Shown piece after piece: positions 1 to 9,100 of a stretch of 64,000 nucleotides of DNA (position 1 is its first letter; every line of letters begins with the position of its first letter). The stretch spans positions 357,052-421,051 of the forward strand of contig JADJVM010000003.1 in the NCBI GenBank assembly GCA_016710595.1, given 5' to 3'. This DNA comes from Niastella sp. (GTDB taxonomy: Bacteria; Bacteroidota; Bacteroidia; Chitinophagales; Chitinophagaceae). A model generated the notes under the pieces. The model was not told the DNA's origin, did not search any database, and saw only the letters and a list, made by a program, of their open reading frames with translations. A program made the position numbers and the translations under genes.

Positions 1-2004
1 ATACAAAGCATTTTTGGATGTTTGAATATTTTTCATATTCCCCTTTATTGTTAGGGCGCCATAACTACTTTTCATATTTAAATCCGCCACAAAATCATTT
101 TTATCTCCATTAAATTTACCCGAAGCAGTGATGACGGCAGGTAAATTAATTTGTTGCTTTAATTCAGGTGGTAAATACCCTTCTATAAAATTTTTATTAA
201 GGGTAAGGGTTTTAAAATCGGTTTTAAAGCCAAGTTTGTCTGGGTTGCTGATATTGTTCAATACGATGTTTCCAATGTATTGGAATTCTTTACCGGTTAC
301 TGCAATATTACCGTTCAAATTATTTTTATTTCCTTTTATTAGTCCGCTAAAATTAATTACGGCAGGTAGGTTGTTTAATGACGCCCTGCTATCTGCAGGT
401 ACAAAACGCAGGAGGTCTTGTTTTAAAAACTGGCTATTGATGATGGTTAAGTCATAAGCAAAAAGATCTGTATTGGTAAGATTGTATAGTGTGCCTTTTG
501 CATTTACGCTACTGCCCGAAAACCCTTTTAATTGCAACACAGGAAGGTAAAGCCTTTTCAGGTTCCCTCTTATTGTGGTATTAAAAGCTACAGACATGTT
601 TTTAAAATCTTCAGGCGGAAATTGTTTTTTTAAATTGGGTAGCAACAGGTACAGGTCTTTAAATGAGAGGGTAGATTGAACAAGGTTTGCAGATACTAAA
701 CTTTGTTCGGGATATTTACTTATTCCTGCAACACTATCATAAGCTAAACGAAAACTATTTTGTAAAAGTGATTGAGGCGTTTTTACATATAGCGCTTGTG
801 CCGATAAAAGGGTGTCAGTGAATTGAAGGTTGAGATGTAAACTATCTAATTGAAACCCACTTTTATCATTAAATTTTAAATTCTTTATTTCTGCAAAAGT
901 TTCTGTTCCAAAAAATTTAAAATTATTTATTTGTGCATAAACCTTATCCAGGTCTAAGTGCGAAGGATCAAGCCCGGGTTGTATGGGTTTGTTTATATCG
1001 TTATATTTAAGTTGTGTACTATCTACCTGCAGGAGTTTAGCAGTAATGTTCCAGGGTTTACCAATTGTATCGGGTACCGTACTCTTAATAGGACTTTCTT
1101 TTGGGGATGTAAATTGTATTTTGCTTTGCGCCAGAATCATACTATCGGCGCTTATCCTGTTATCGGTCAGGCTAAATAAAGCATTGCTGAGATACAGGCT
1201 GCTCACATCGTTTTCATAATGTAAGCCGCTTACCTGGTTATCAATTATAACATGCAGTTTTTTTGCGTGAAGCCAATTGGAGGTTATAAAAAATGAACTG
1301 GCCGATGAAGAGTCTGGTGTAGCGGGTTGCGTACTAACCGTATCATTGGTTTTCCAATTACGCATTGTAAAATTAATGCCTGTACTAAAAAAACGATCTA
1401 CTTTAAAGAAAGTGCGGTCTGGTTGAAATGTTTTATTTATTATATCAACACTGTCAATCCATGCTGAAAAAAACGAGCCGCCAACTTCATCATTAAATGT
1501 AACGCCTACTTGTGATAAGATCAGCTTTTTTAATGTAATATCAAGGGCTGAAGTATCAACCGGCGCTCCCGATTTTTTTTGGCCCGAAAATGCATCAACA
1601 ATAAACTGGTAGTTAAAAAAAGAATCATTTGGCTTTTTATAAATATTAGCTACACAATTCTTTAAATATACTTTTTCAATATCAATACCACCGCTTAATA
1701 GTTTAAACATATCAATATCTACAAAAAGTTTTTCACCATATAGTAAGGTATCCTTTTTCAGGTCTTCGATATATACATTATTAAGCTCTACCCATTGTGG
1801 TAAACTGTAATCAATACTTTCGATTGAGATTTTAGTATTTAATTTCTTTTGCAGGTAATGAACTGCCTGGTTGCGAACAAAGTTTTTACCGGCATGTGTA
1901 TTAAGAAAAATAAAAGAAAGAATGAGAAGCGCAATGAGTGAGGCTAAAATAATTAAGATTAGCTTCCTCACCCGTGTCCATATTTTTTTCTTTTGCCCTG
2001 CCAT
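1..2004 (-). CDS. tamB: TamB-like (DUF490) translocation/assembly protein, N-terminal part, cut by window edge
   Basis: An open frame runs without a stop from an ATG at 2004 to base 1 (668 codons), so the C-terminal part lies outside the window. The N-terminus has a basic stretch (MAGQKKKIWTRVRK) and one membrane segment (about residues 16-32). The phrase KNFVRNQAVHYLQKKLNTKI that follows is typical of the start of TamB/AsmA-like proteins. The rest is a monotonous series of short beta-strand repeats rich in D, N, S and T, as expected for the beta-helical groove that spans the periplasm. Family knowledge: TamB-type proteins are inner-membrane anchored and help move lipids or beta-barrel proteins to the outer membrane. 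No clear TAnnTTTG promoter was seen upstream. The family call is by pattern only, and the diagnostic C-terminal DUF490 domain is not visible. Confidence 0.8.
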   Translation of the reverse strand, partial: MAGQKKKIWTRVRKLILIILASLIALLILSFIFLNTHAGKNFVRNQAVHYLQKKLNTKISIESIDYSLPQWVELNNVYIEDLKKDTLLYGEKLFVDIDMFKLLSGGIDIEKVYLKNCVANIYKKPNDSFFNYQFIVDAFSGQKKSGAPVDTSALDITLKKLILSQVGVTFNDEVGGSFFSAWIDSVDIINKTFQPDRTFFKVDRFFSTGINFTMRNWKTNDTVSTQPATPDSSSASSFFITSNWLHAKKLHVIIDNQVSGLHYENDVSSLYLSNALFSLTDNRISADSMILAQSKIQFTSPKESPIKSTVPDTIGKPWNITAKLLQVDSTQLKYNDINKPIQPGLDPSHLDLDKVYAQINNFKFFGTETFAEIKNLKFNDKSGFQLDSLHLNLQFTDTLLSAQALYVKTPQSLLQNSFRLAYDSVAGISKYPEQSLVSANLVQSTLSFKDLYLLLPNLKKQFPPEDFKNMSVAFNTTIRGNLKRLYLPVLQLKGFSGSSVNAKGTLYNLTNTDLFAYDLTIINSQFLKQDLLRFVPADSRASLNNLPAVINFSGLIKGNKNNLNGNIAVTGKEFQYIGNIVLNNISNPDKLGFKTDFKTLTLNKNFIEGYLPPELKQQINLPAVITASGKFNGDKNDFVADLNMKSSYGALTIKGNMKNIQTSKNALY

Positions 2005-2425
2005 TAATTATTTTTCCTTTTTCATACCCATTTATGATTCCGTTACCCTTTAGTTTGTGTATTTATAGAATTTGGTGTAAATAATTTTGTAGTCAACTGC
2101 ATAAGTATCCATGCTTATTTGGATAACATGCACAAAATCAATTCAAATTACGTTAAAATACACTGAAGTGCTAAAAGTTATTAATGATCATTAGAAAAAT
2201 GAAAAAGCAAATAACTATTAGTCTAAAACTATGCCGAATTCCCAAATATTATCATGTATATCAATTCAATACATAGAAAAATGTAAAGAATAGCGTTCCG
2301 CTGCATGTGTGAAGAATAAATAAGCCTTTATTCATTAAAAATAACAATAGCTTCCTCTGTTCTAAATAAAAGAAGCAAGCTGTGAATTACATAATTTTTT
2401 ATTCGTATTTATCGTATTGGTTAGG

Positions 2426-2453
2426 TTTAATGAATGAAGTAACATTCATTAAA
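2426..2453. repeat. Perfect inverted repeat, 11-base arms, possible operator
   Basis: The arms TTTAATGAATG (2426-2436) and CATTCATTAAA (2443-2453) are exact reverse complements separated by AAGTAA. The core resembles TetR-family fatty-acid repressor operators of the ATGAATGA-N4-TCATTCAT type, with one mismatch. It lies about 470 bases before the nearest plus-strand gene and 420 bases before the minus-strand gene, so its target is unclear. Confidence 0.5.
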
Positions 2454-2857
2454 ACAAACTTTGGATTCTTATAAAAAATTATTTCCGATAAATTTTAATA
2501 AGCACTACTCATATTAGCGTATTACCTTTAAATGAATCCGTTGGCTTAAATCGGTTAATAAAATTTTGAAGTTGATACTAAGATGTTTATAAATATGAGA
2601 AGGCTAACCCGTTTTGTTAATGTGGATAAATTCATTTTAAAAAGCCCTTGTATAATTATGAAGTATCAAATCTCAATTGTATTTTTATACTGCATTTGCT
2701 AAAGGTTTAAACCACAAGATAACCACACAGTCAAATGCTTTTCAATAATTTTTATTAAGAATCCGATATCCGGTTAATCCGCTGAGGAATTAATTCCCCG
2801 AAAAATCATTTACAGTATCCTGTTTTATAAAACCAGTATATCCTGCTGAAAAATTAA

Positions 2858-2882
2858 TGCATACTTTAAAAATTGGTATGCA
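2858..2882. repeat. Inverted repeat just upstream of the flavin-barrel gene
   Basis: TGCATAC (2858-2864) and GTATGCA (2876-2882) are perfect complements with an 11-base AT spacer, ending 40 bases before the ATG at 2923. The size and position suit a repressor operator or a small leader hairpin. No regulator is known for it. Confidence 0.35.
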
Positions 2883-2922
2883 CTTTGAATTTTCATTGTT
2901 AATCTGGTTAAAACTATAAAAC

Positions 2923-3399
2923 ATGCAATACCTCGACACCAACTTGATTTTTCTCCAGGAGAAAATAAAAGACATACGCATTGCTATTTTCAAATCTGAA
3001 ATGAATTCAGAACTACAATTACCCAATAATATTATACATGTATTGGAAGCAGATAGTGAAGGCAATATTTTATTTTTTACCTCCTGCACAGGTAAATATT
3101 CGCAACATCTTGAAAAGTCATTCTATGCCTATCTTGATTTTTACAAAAAGGGATCGGGTTTCCGATTGCGGGCAAGTGGCAAAGCCAAATTGATAGAAGA
3201 TGAAGGCCATGCTTTTCTCACTAAAAGTAATTATAGCCAATCTACTGCCGGTAGGTTGGTGCTTGTAAAAATGAAAATTATGCAAGCTGAATATTTTGAA
3301 GTGAAAAACAATGAACAGGAAAACTGGAAAAACAAATTGATTGGCGCTTTCAATAACTTCTTTTTTACAGAGCCCCATCGTTTATATGAGTTTAATTAA
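2923..3399 (+). CDS. Pyridoxamine 5'-phosphate oxidase-like FMN-binding split-barrel protein
   Basis: The protein has 158 residues and starts at the first ATG after the inverted repeat. The middle section has the alternating strand pattern of the PNPOx-like split barrel. Residues about 47-60 (GNILFFTSCTGKYS) match the general-stress-protein-26 type, where a strand is followed by a short turn. The next part (FYAYLDFYKKGSGFRLRASGKAKLIED) matches the paired strands near the flavin. Small proteins of this type bind FMN or F420 or act as redox-stress proteins; the true substrate cannot be read from the sequence. It stands alone, with a strong terminator 13 bases downstream and no operon partner. 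Confidence 0.6.
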   Translation: MQYLDTNLIFLQEKIKDIRIAIFKSEMNSELQLPNNIIHVLEADSEGNILFFTSCTGKYSQHLEKSFYAYLDFYKKGSGFRLRASGKAKLIEDEGHAFLTKSNYSQSTAGRLVLVKMKIMQAEYFEVKNNEQENWKNKLIGAFNNFFFTEPHRLYEFN

Positions 3400-3411
3400 A
3401 TAAATTTTCTC

Positions 3412-3439
3412 AATGCCCTGAAAACTTCAGGGCATTTTT
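3412..3439 (+). terminator. Rho-independent terminator
   Basis: A perfect 11-base stem AATGCCCTGAA/TTCAGGGCATT with a 3-base loop is followed by a T run. It lies 13 bases after the stop of the gene ending at 3399. Confidence 0.9.
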
Positions 3440-3559
3440 ATGCGATATTTTTTCTCTTCTTAATTGTTAAGGAATTCTAAATTAAAATTTTTCTTTGATG
3501 AACGGTAACTTTTTTGGAGGCATCTACGTTTAATTTCGTATTAACAACAATCAACCTGT

Positions 3560-6013
3560 ATGTCTGCTAAAGTAATCCTGTTCATTTTAGCCTTGCTCAT
3601 TGCTGGCCTGGCATTTGGCCAATCGCAGCCTAAATCTGTAATAGCTAACCGATTGATGTCGGGTACCATTAAAATAGACGGCAACCTGGATGAGCCATCA
3701 TGGAAAAATGCTGCTAAAATTAATAATTTCTCAGAATGGCGGCCGGCTTTTGGAAAGCCTGAAGATAATGGGAGCCGTACAGAAGTGTACTTGTTATATG
3801 ATAATGCCAATATTTATGTGGGAGGATATTGTCATGAAAAAACAAAAGATAGTATTTCGGTAGAACTGGCAGGCAGAGACCAGGTAGGAAGCAATGATTT
3901 TGTAGGAATTATTTTTGATCCCTATGATGATAAAATAAATGGAAGCGGATTTTATGTAACAGCTTCCGGTGAACAATATGATGCAAAATATTCTACGCAG
4001 GGAGAAGATGAAAGCTGGAATGCCGTTTGGTTTAGCGAAACAAAAATTCATAATGATGGCTGGTCTTTCGAAATGCGTATTCCTTACTCAGCTTTACGCT
4101 TTAGCCCTAAAATAAAAAATTGGGGTATGAATGTGACTCGTAAAAGGTTGAAAAGCGGCAAACAATATATGTGGAATCCGGTAAACCCCAATATAAATGG
4201 TTTTGTTTCTCAGGAGGGCCTGCTTACCGGTCTCACCGATATTAAACCACCCATTCGCTTATCGTTTTCACCTTATTTTTCTTCTTACTTCAATTATTAT
4301 CCATATAACAATAGTAAGGTAAGCAATACCACTACTTCTATAAATGGTGGCATGGATATTAAATATGGCATTAACCAGAATTATACATTAGATATGACTT
4401 TGATCCCTGATTTTGGGCAGGTACAAAGTGATAAAATAGTAGAAAATCTAACACCCTTCGAAGTAAAATACGATGAGAACCGTTCATTCTTTACAGAAGG
4501 TACAGAGCTTTTCAACAAAGGAAATAATTCTTCTATAAATTTATTTTACAGCCGCCGTATTGGAGGCGCTCCATTACACCAGTATGATATTTATGGGAAT
4601 ATTTCACCGAGTGAAATGGTTGTAGAGAACCCTTCTGAATCAAAACTCTTGAATGCTACCAAGATTTCAGGCCGCAATAGCAAAGGATTGGGAATTGGCT
4701 TTTTTAATGCAATCACAAAACCTATGTATGCTGTTGTGGAAGACACATTATTGCATGACACTCACAAAGTGGAAGTGGCTCCTTTAACAAACTATAATAT
4801 CATTGTTTTAGATAAAACTTTAAAGAATAACTCTTCGGTCACATTTATTAATACCAGCACACTAAGGCAAGGCAAGGATTATGATGCAAATGTATCTTTG
4901 GGCAGTTTTGATATGTACACTAAGGGAAATAAATTTAATTATTTTGGATCATTGGTAATAAGCAAAATATTTAATACGGCGGGTAACCACACGGGGTATT
5001 ATCATTTGCTTGGAATTGGGATGCCAAGTGGTAAGCTTAATTTTTCAATCATACAGGAAGTGGCAGACACTAAATTCGATGTGAATGATATGGGCCTGAT
5101 GCAAAATAATAATTATATAAACCATAATATTTGGATTGGCCGTAAATGGCTTAAGCCAACCAGTTGGTATAATAGTATCTATTTAAACTATAATAATAAC
5201 TTTAGCCATAATTATGAAAACAAGAGATTGCAAAATTATAACAGCAATATCAATGCGAACGGCCAGTTAAAAAATTTATGGCAAGTTGGTTTCAATGTTT
5301 CTTACCGGGCGCCCGGTAACGACTTTTATGAGGCTCGTATGCCCGGCCGTGTATTTAATCTTACACAACAATTCTCTCAGGAAATATGGGGGCAAACCAA
5401 TCAGGCCAAAAAATATTTAACGGATTTTGATATCACCTATAAACAAAAAAAATTATTCAGCGGGAGTATGTTGTATCTCGGATGGGGCAACCGTTACCGG
5501 TTTAATGATAAATTTTCACTCTCCTCTAATTTTACGGTTAATTGGTATCATAACGATGCCGGCTATGCCGGTTATGATAACCAGGTAAATGAAATTGTTT
5601 TCAGCCGCAGGAACCGAAAAGTGGTTGATAACTCTTTTTCTGTAAAATACAATTTTTCAAAAAAAGCAGGCTTAAACCTTACTGCCCGCCATTACTGGAG
5701 TTGGGTAAATGCTAAAGAAATATACAATTTAAATAATGATGGCTCTTTACAACCCGGCAATAGCAGTTTTTCTAAAGAATGGGCAAACAGGAACCTGAAC
5801 CTGTTTAATATAGATATGATCTATAGCCTGGAATTTGCCCCCGGAAGCTTTTTAAACCTGGTTTGGAAAAATGCAGTGGTAGATCGCTATGCAGATTTAC
5901 AAGATCGCTATTTTAAAAATTTAGGACACACTCTTTCATCGCCCCAAAATAATAATTTCTCAATTAAAATTTTATATTACTTCGATTACCTGAGCCTTAA
6001 GAAGAAGAAGTAA
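3560..6013 (+). CDS. DUF5916 outer-membrane protein with CBM9-like N-terminal domain
   Basis: The protein has 817 residues. A signal peptide (about residues 1-21, ending LAFGQ) indicates export. Residues about 25-235 look like the carbohydrate-binding family 9-like sandwich that opens DUF5916 proteins; the motif IKIDGNLDEPSW near residue 37 is the usual hallmark, followed by EVYLLYDNANIYVGGY. The remaining 580 residues alternate aromatic-rich strands and turns and contain GMDIKYG and IPDFGQVQ, matching the DUF5916 C-terminal beta-barrel. No substrate is established for the family. A weak promoter-like TAATTTCG lies at 3531-3538, which would give a short leader. The product is most likely an outer-membrane barrel displaying or sealing with the CBM9-like domain. 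Confidence 0.85.
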   Translation: MSAKVILFILALLIAGLAFGQSQPKSVIANRLMSGTIKIDGNLDEPSWKNAAKINNFSEWRPAFGKPEDNGSRTEVYLLYDNANIYVGGYCHEKTKDSISVELAGRDQVGSNDFVGIIFDPYDDKINGSGFYVTASGEQYDAKYSTQGEDESWNAVWFSETKIHNDGWSFEMRIPYSALRFSPKIKNWGMNVTRKRLKSGKQYMWNPVNPNINGFVSQEGLLTGLTDIKPPIRLSFSPYFSSYFNYYPYNNSKVSNTTTSINGGMDIKYGINQNYTLDMTLIPDFGQVQSDKIVENLTPFEVKYDENRSFFTEGTELFNKGNNSSINLFYSRRIGGAPLHQYDIYGNISPSEMVVENPSESKLLNATKISGRNSKGLGIGFFNAITKPMYAVVEDTLLHDTHKVEVAPLTNYNIIVLDKTLKNNSSVTFINTSTLRQGKDYDANVSLGSFDMYTKGNKFNYFGSLVISKIFNTAGNHTGYYHLLGIGMPSGKLNFSIIQEVADTKFDVNDMGLMQNNNYINHNIWIGRKWLKPTSWYNSIYLNYNNNFSHNYENKRLQNYNSNINANGQLKNLWQVGFNVSYRAPGNDFYEARMPGRVFNLTQQFSQEIWGQTNQAKKYLTDFDITYKQKKLFSGSMLYLGWGNRYRFNDKFSLSSNFTVNWYHNDAGYAGYDNQVNEIVFSRRNRKVVDNSFSVKYNFSKKAGLNLTARHYWSWVNAKEIYNLNNDGSLQPGNSSFSKEWANRNLNLFNIDMIYSLEFAPGSFLNLVWKNAVVDRYADLQDRYFKNLGHTLSSPQNNNFSIKILYYFDYLSLKKKK

Positions 6014-6060
6014 AACATAAGTTGTATATTTAATTAAGGGACATTTAACAATAAAGTGGC

Positions 6061-6115
6061 CGGGCAAATTTGCTGAATGTAAAAATTCGATACAGATTTA
6101 CATCAGCAATGCCCG
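6061..6115. repeat. Long bulged hairpin between the DUF5916 and macroglobulin genes
   Basis: Bases 6061-6083 can pair with 6097-6115. Once a 3-base and a 1-base bulge are removed, all 19 pairs are Watson-Crick, closing with CGGGC/GCCCG. The loop is 13 bases. No T run follows, so it is not an ordinary terminator. It ends 46 bases before the ATG of the next gene and could be a leader structure, an RNA processing site or a relic of a miniature inverted-repeat element. Confidence 0.6.
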
Positions 6116-6161
6116 CAGTAAAATCGTCCTGGTTTTATTGAAACTTAAATATTCAACTGTT

Positions 6162-9100
6162 ATGTACGCCGCCAAAGAATCACGGTTATTAAAGTTTATT
6201 ACAACTTTTATAACCTTTTTATTATGTAGTATCATTATTGTATCCTGTAAAAAATCTGATAAATGGATTGAGGTAGACCCTGCCTATAGCCAATATATAG
6301 ATGCTTATACCACGGGCATTATTTCTAAAACTTCACCCATACGCATTCGCCTGGCAGCTACTACAGGCGCTGTACACACCATTGGGCAGCCTGTAACTGA
6401 AAGCCTGTTTAGCTTTAGCCCTGCAGTAAAAGGCAAAACGATATGGATTGATGCTTCTACTATTGAATTTAAACCCGATGAACAACTTACACCAAACCAG
6501 CGGTATGAGGTAGATTTTAAATTAGCGAAAGTAAGTTCAGTTCCTGAAAAATATGCACAATTCAAATTTAATATACAAACCATAAAACCCGCATTCGCTA
6601 TTTCGGATGAGGGCTTGCGAAGTGCCGGCGAAAAAAACAAAATGAAAATAACCGGGGTAATAGAAACTGCCGATGTGGAACTGGGCCCCGAAGTACAAAA
6701 AATTTTAAATGTAAGTTATACCGGTAAGCCCCTTAAAATAAACTGGCAGCATAATGAGGCAACTAAAATGCATTACTATACCATTAATGATATTCCCAGG
6801 CAGGCAAAAGAAACCAACCTGGTAATAAGTTGGAATGGGGCGCCCATGAAAATTGACCAAAAAGGTGAAAAAGAAATTCCCGTTCCGGCGATTGGTGATT
6901 TTAAAGTATTAAACGTGGTGGGCATTAACGAAGATCAGCAATATGCTTCCGTTCAGTTTAGCGATCCATTGGATGCAGCGCAAGACCTTACCGGGCTTAT
7001 AAGCATTAGCAACCAGTCTGATGTATCTTTTACCATAAATGGCAGTGAGGTAAAAGTATTTACCGGAGGAAAATTAAATGGGAGTTACACCGTGAATATT
7101 AATGAAGGTATAAAAAACGCATGGGGCGATGTATTGGATAAAGGATTTGTTGGTAATGTAAATTTTGAAACGGTGTTGCCCTCTGTTTCCATCCAGGGAA
7201 AAGGGAATATTCTTCCTAACTCCGGCAGGCTGATACTGCCTTTTGAAAGTATAAATTTAAGCGCTGTAGATATTAGCATTATTAAGATTTATGAAAATAA
7301 TATTCCCTCCTTTTTACAACAAAATACACTGGGTGGCGATAATGAACTTCGCCGGGTAGCCCGTCCTGTTGTGCAAAAAACATTAAGGCTTGATGATGAT
7401 AAAACACTGGATTTGCACAAACATCAACATTTTTCTCTCGATATTGATAAGTTTTTAAAAACCGAACCGGGAGCCCTTTATCGTGTTACTATTGGCTTTA
7501 GGCCAGAATATTCTTTATATCAATCTATGGATACTATACGTAAAGATGAAAATAATGAAGATGAATATGAAGATGATTACTCCTATGCCACAAACCGGGG
7601 TGTAGATGATGATGAAGAATTCTGGAACCGGTATGATACCTATTATCCTTATGGGTATAACTGGCAGCGCAGGGATGACCCCGCCAGCAGATCTTACTAC
7701 AATAAAGACCGATGGGCCAGCCGTAATATTATGGCCAGCAATCTTGGCCTCACTGCAAAACGTGATAATGCCAATGGCCTTTCTGTTGCTGTAAGCAATA
7801 TTTTAACTACCGATCCTATGAGTGGTATTGAGCTGGAAGTATTAGATTATCAACTCAGCATTGTAGGCAAAGGAAGAAGTGGCAGCGATGGGTTTGCCAA
7901 TATTCAACTAAAGCGAAAACCCTATTTACTCATTGCTAAAAACGGAACAGAAAGAGGGTACCTGCGTTTAGATGATGGAAGCTCATTACCATTAAGCCGG
8001 TTTGATGTAGGGGGCGAAGAAGTGAAAAATGGATTAAAAGGATTTGTATTTGGAGAAAGGGGGGTGTGGCGGCCCGGCGATACATTATTTATTAATTGTA
8101 TTATTGAAGATAAAGACAAAAAATTACCTGCCGATCATCCGGTAGAATTTAGTTTATATACACCCAAGGGGCAATTGTATAAACAATCTGTACAAATGAA
8201 TGCAACAGATGGGTTTTATCTTTTTAAAACAAATACTGACCAGGATGCACAAACAGGCAATTGGCTGGCACGCATAAAAGTAGGCGGTGCGGTTTTTGAA
8301 AAAAATATTAAGATAGAAACTGTAATGCCAAACAGGCTTAAAATTAATTTGGATTTTGGAAAAGATGCATTGCTGGGTGTAGGGAGCAACAATGAAGGAA
8401 AGCTTAATGTGAAATGGTTATTTGGTACACCAGCAAAAAGTTTAAAAGCAAAAATTGATGCTACCCTGACTCCCAAAAAAAATGGGTTTTCAAGTTTCCC
8501 GGATTATACATTTTATAATCCTACTGCAGATTTCAGCACCCGGGAAACAACAATTTTTGATGGTACACTCGACGATGAAGGGAATGCAACTATAAAACCC
8601 GGGTTTAGTAAGGATAACGCCGCACCGGGGATGCTCAATGCCAATTTACTCGTAAAAGTATTTGAACCTGGCGGTAGTTTTAGTGTGGACAATATGAATG
8701 TGGCATATAGCCCTTATAGCAGTTATGCAGGTTTACAATTACCAAAAGGGGCACAACCATTTAATTATTTATATACCGGTAAAAAGCATACAGCCCAAAT
8801 TGTGAATACAGATAGCAAAGGAAAATTAATACCCGGGAATGCACAAATGCAGGTGAGTTTTTATCGTATTCAATGGCGTTGGTGGTGGGATGATGGTGGC
8901 GATAACCTGAGCAATTTTACACAAAGCAGTTATAATAAACTTATCAAAAAAGATACTGTTACATTAAATAATGGAAAAGGTCAATGGAGTTTTTCAGTTC
9001 CTGATGAAGATTGGGGACGCTATCTTATTTTGGTGCAGGATATGAAGAGCAGCCACATAACCGGAGAAGCATTTTATATTGATAATGATTACTGGCAAAG

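Larger units (their letters stand above)
2005..2922. other. 918-base gene-free AT-rich region
   Basis: No credible coding frame, tRNA or rRNA was found on either strand between the divergent tamB-like gene and the flavin-barrel gene. It is very AT-rich and contains four inverted repeats that are listed separately or named here: 2182-2193 (TAATGATCATTA), 2426-2453, 2786-2797 (GGAATTAATTCC) and 2858-2882. It must contain the promoters of both flanking genes, but no perfect TTTG/TAnnTTTG pair was recognised. A small RNA cannot be excluded. Confidence 0.6.

Noticed and set aside
128..1219. Plus-strand reading frames of 73-109 residues in 1-1219
   Set aside because: They lie opposite the long continuous TamB-like frame on the minus strand, overlap each other in different frames and lack any recognisable protein pattern.
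2041..2500. tRNA, tmRNA or 6S RNA in the gene-free region
   Set aside because: No cloverleaf, TPsiC arm or GC-rich stem pattern could be found by eye in this very AT-rich stretch.
3541..4051. Minus-strand frames opposite the DUF5916 gene
   Set aside because: They are shadows of the well-supported 817-residue plus-strand protein.
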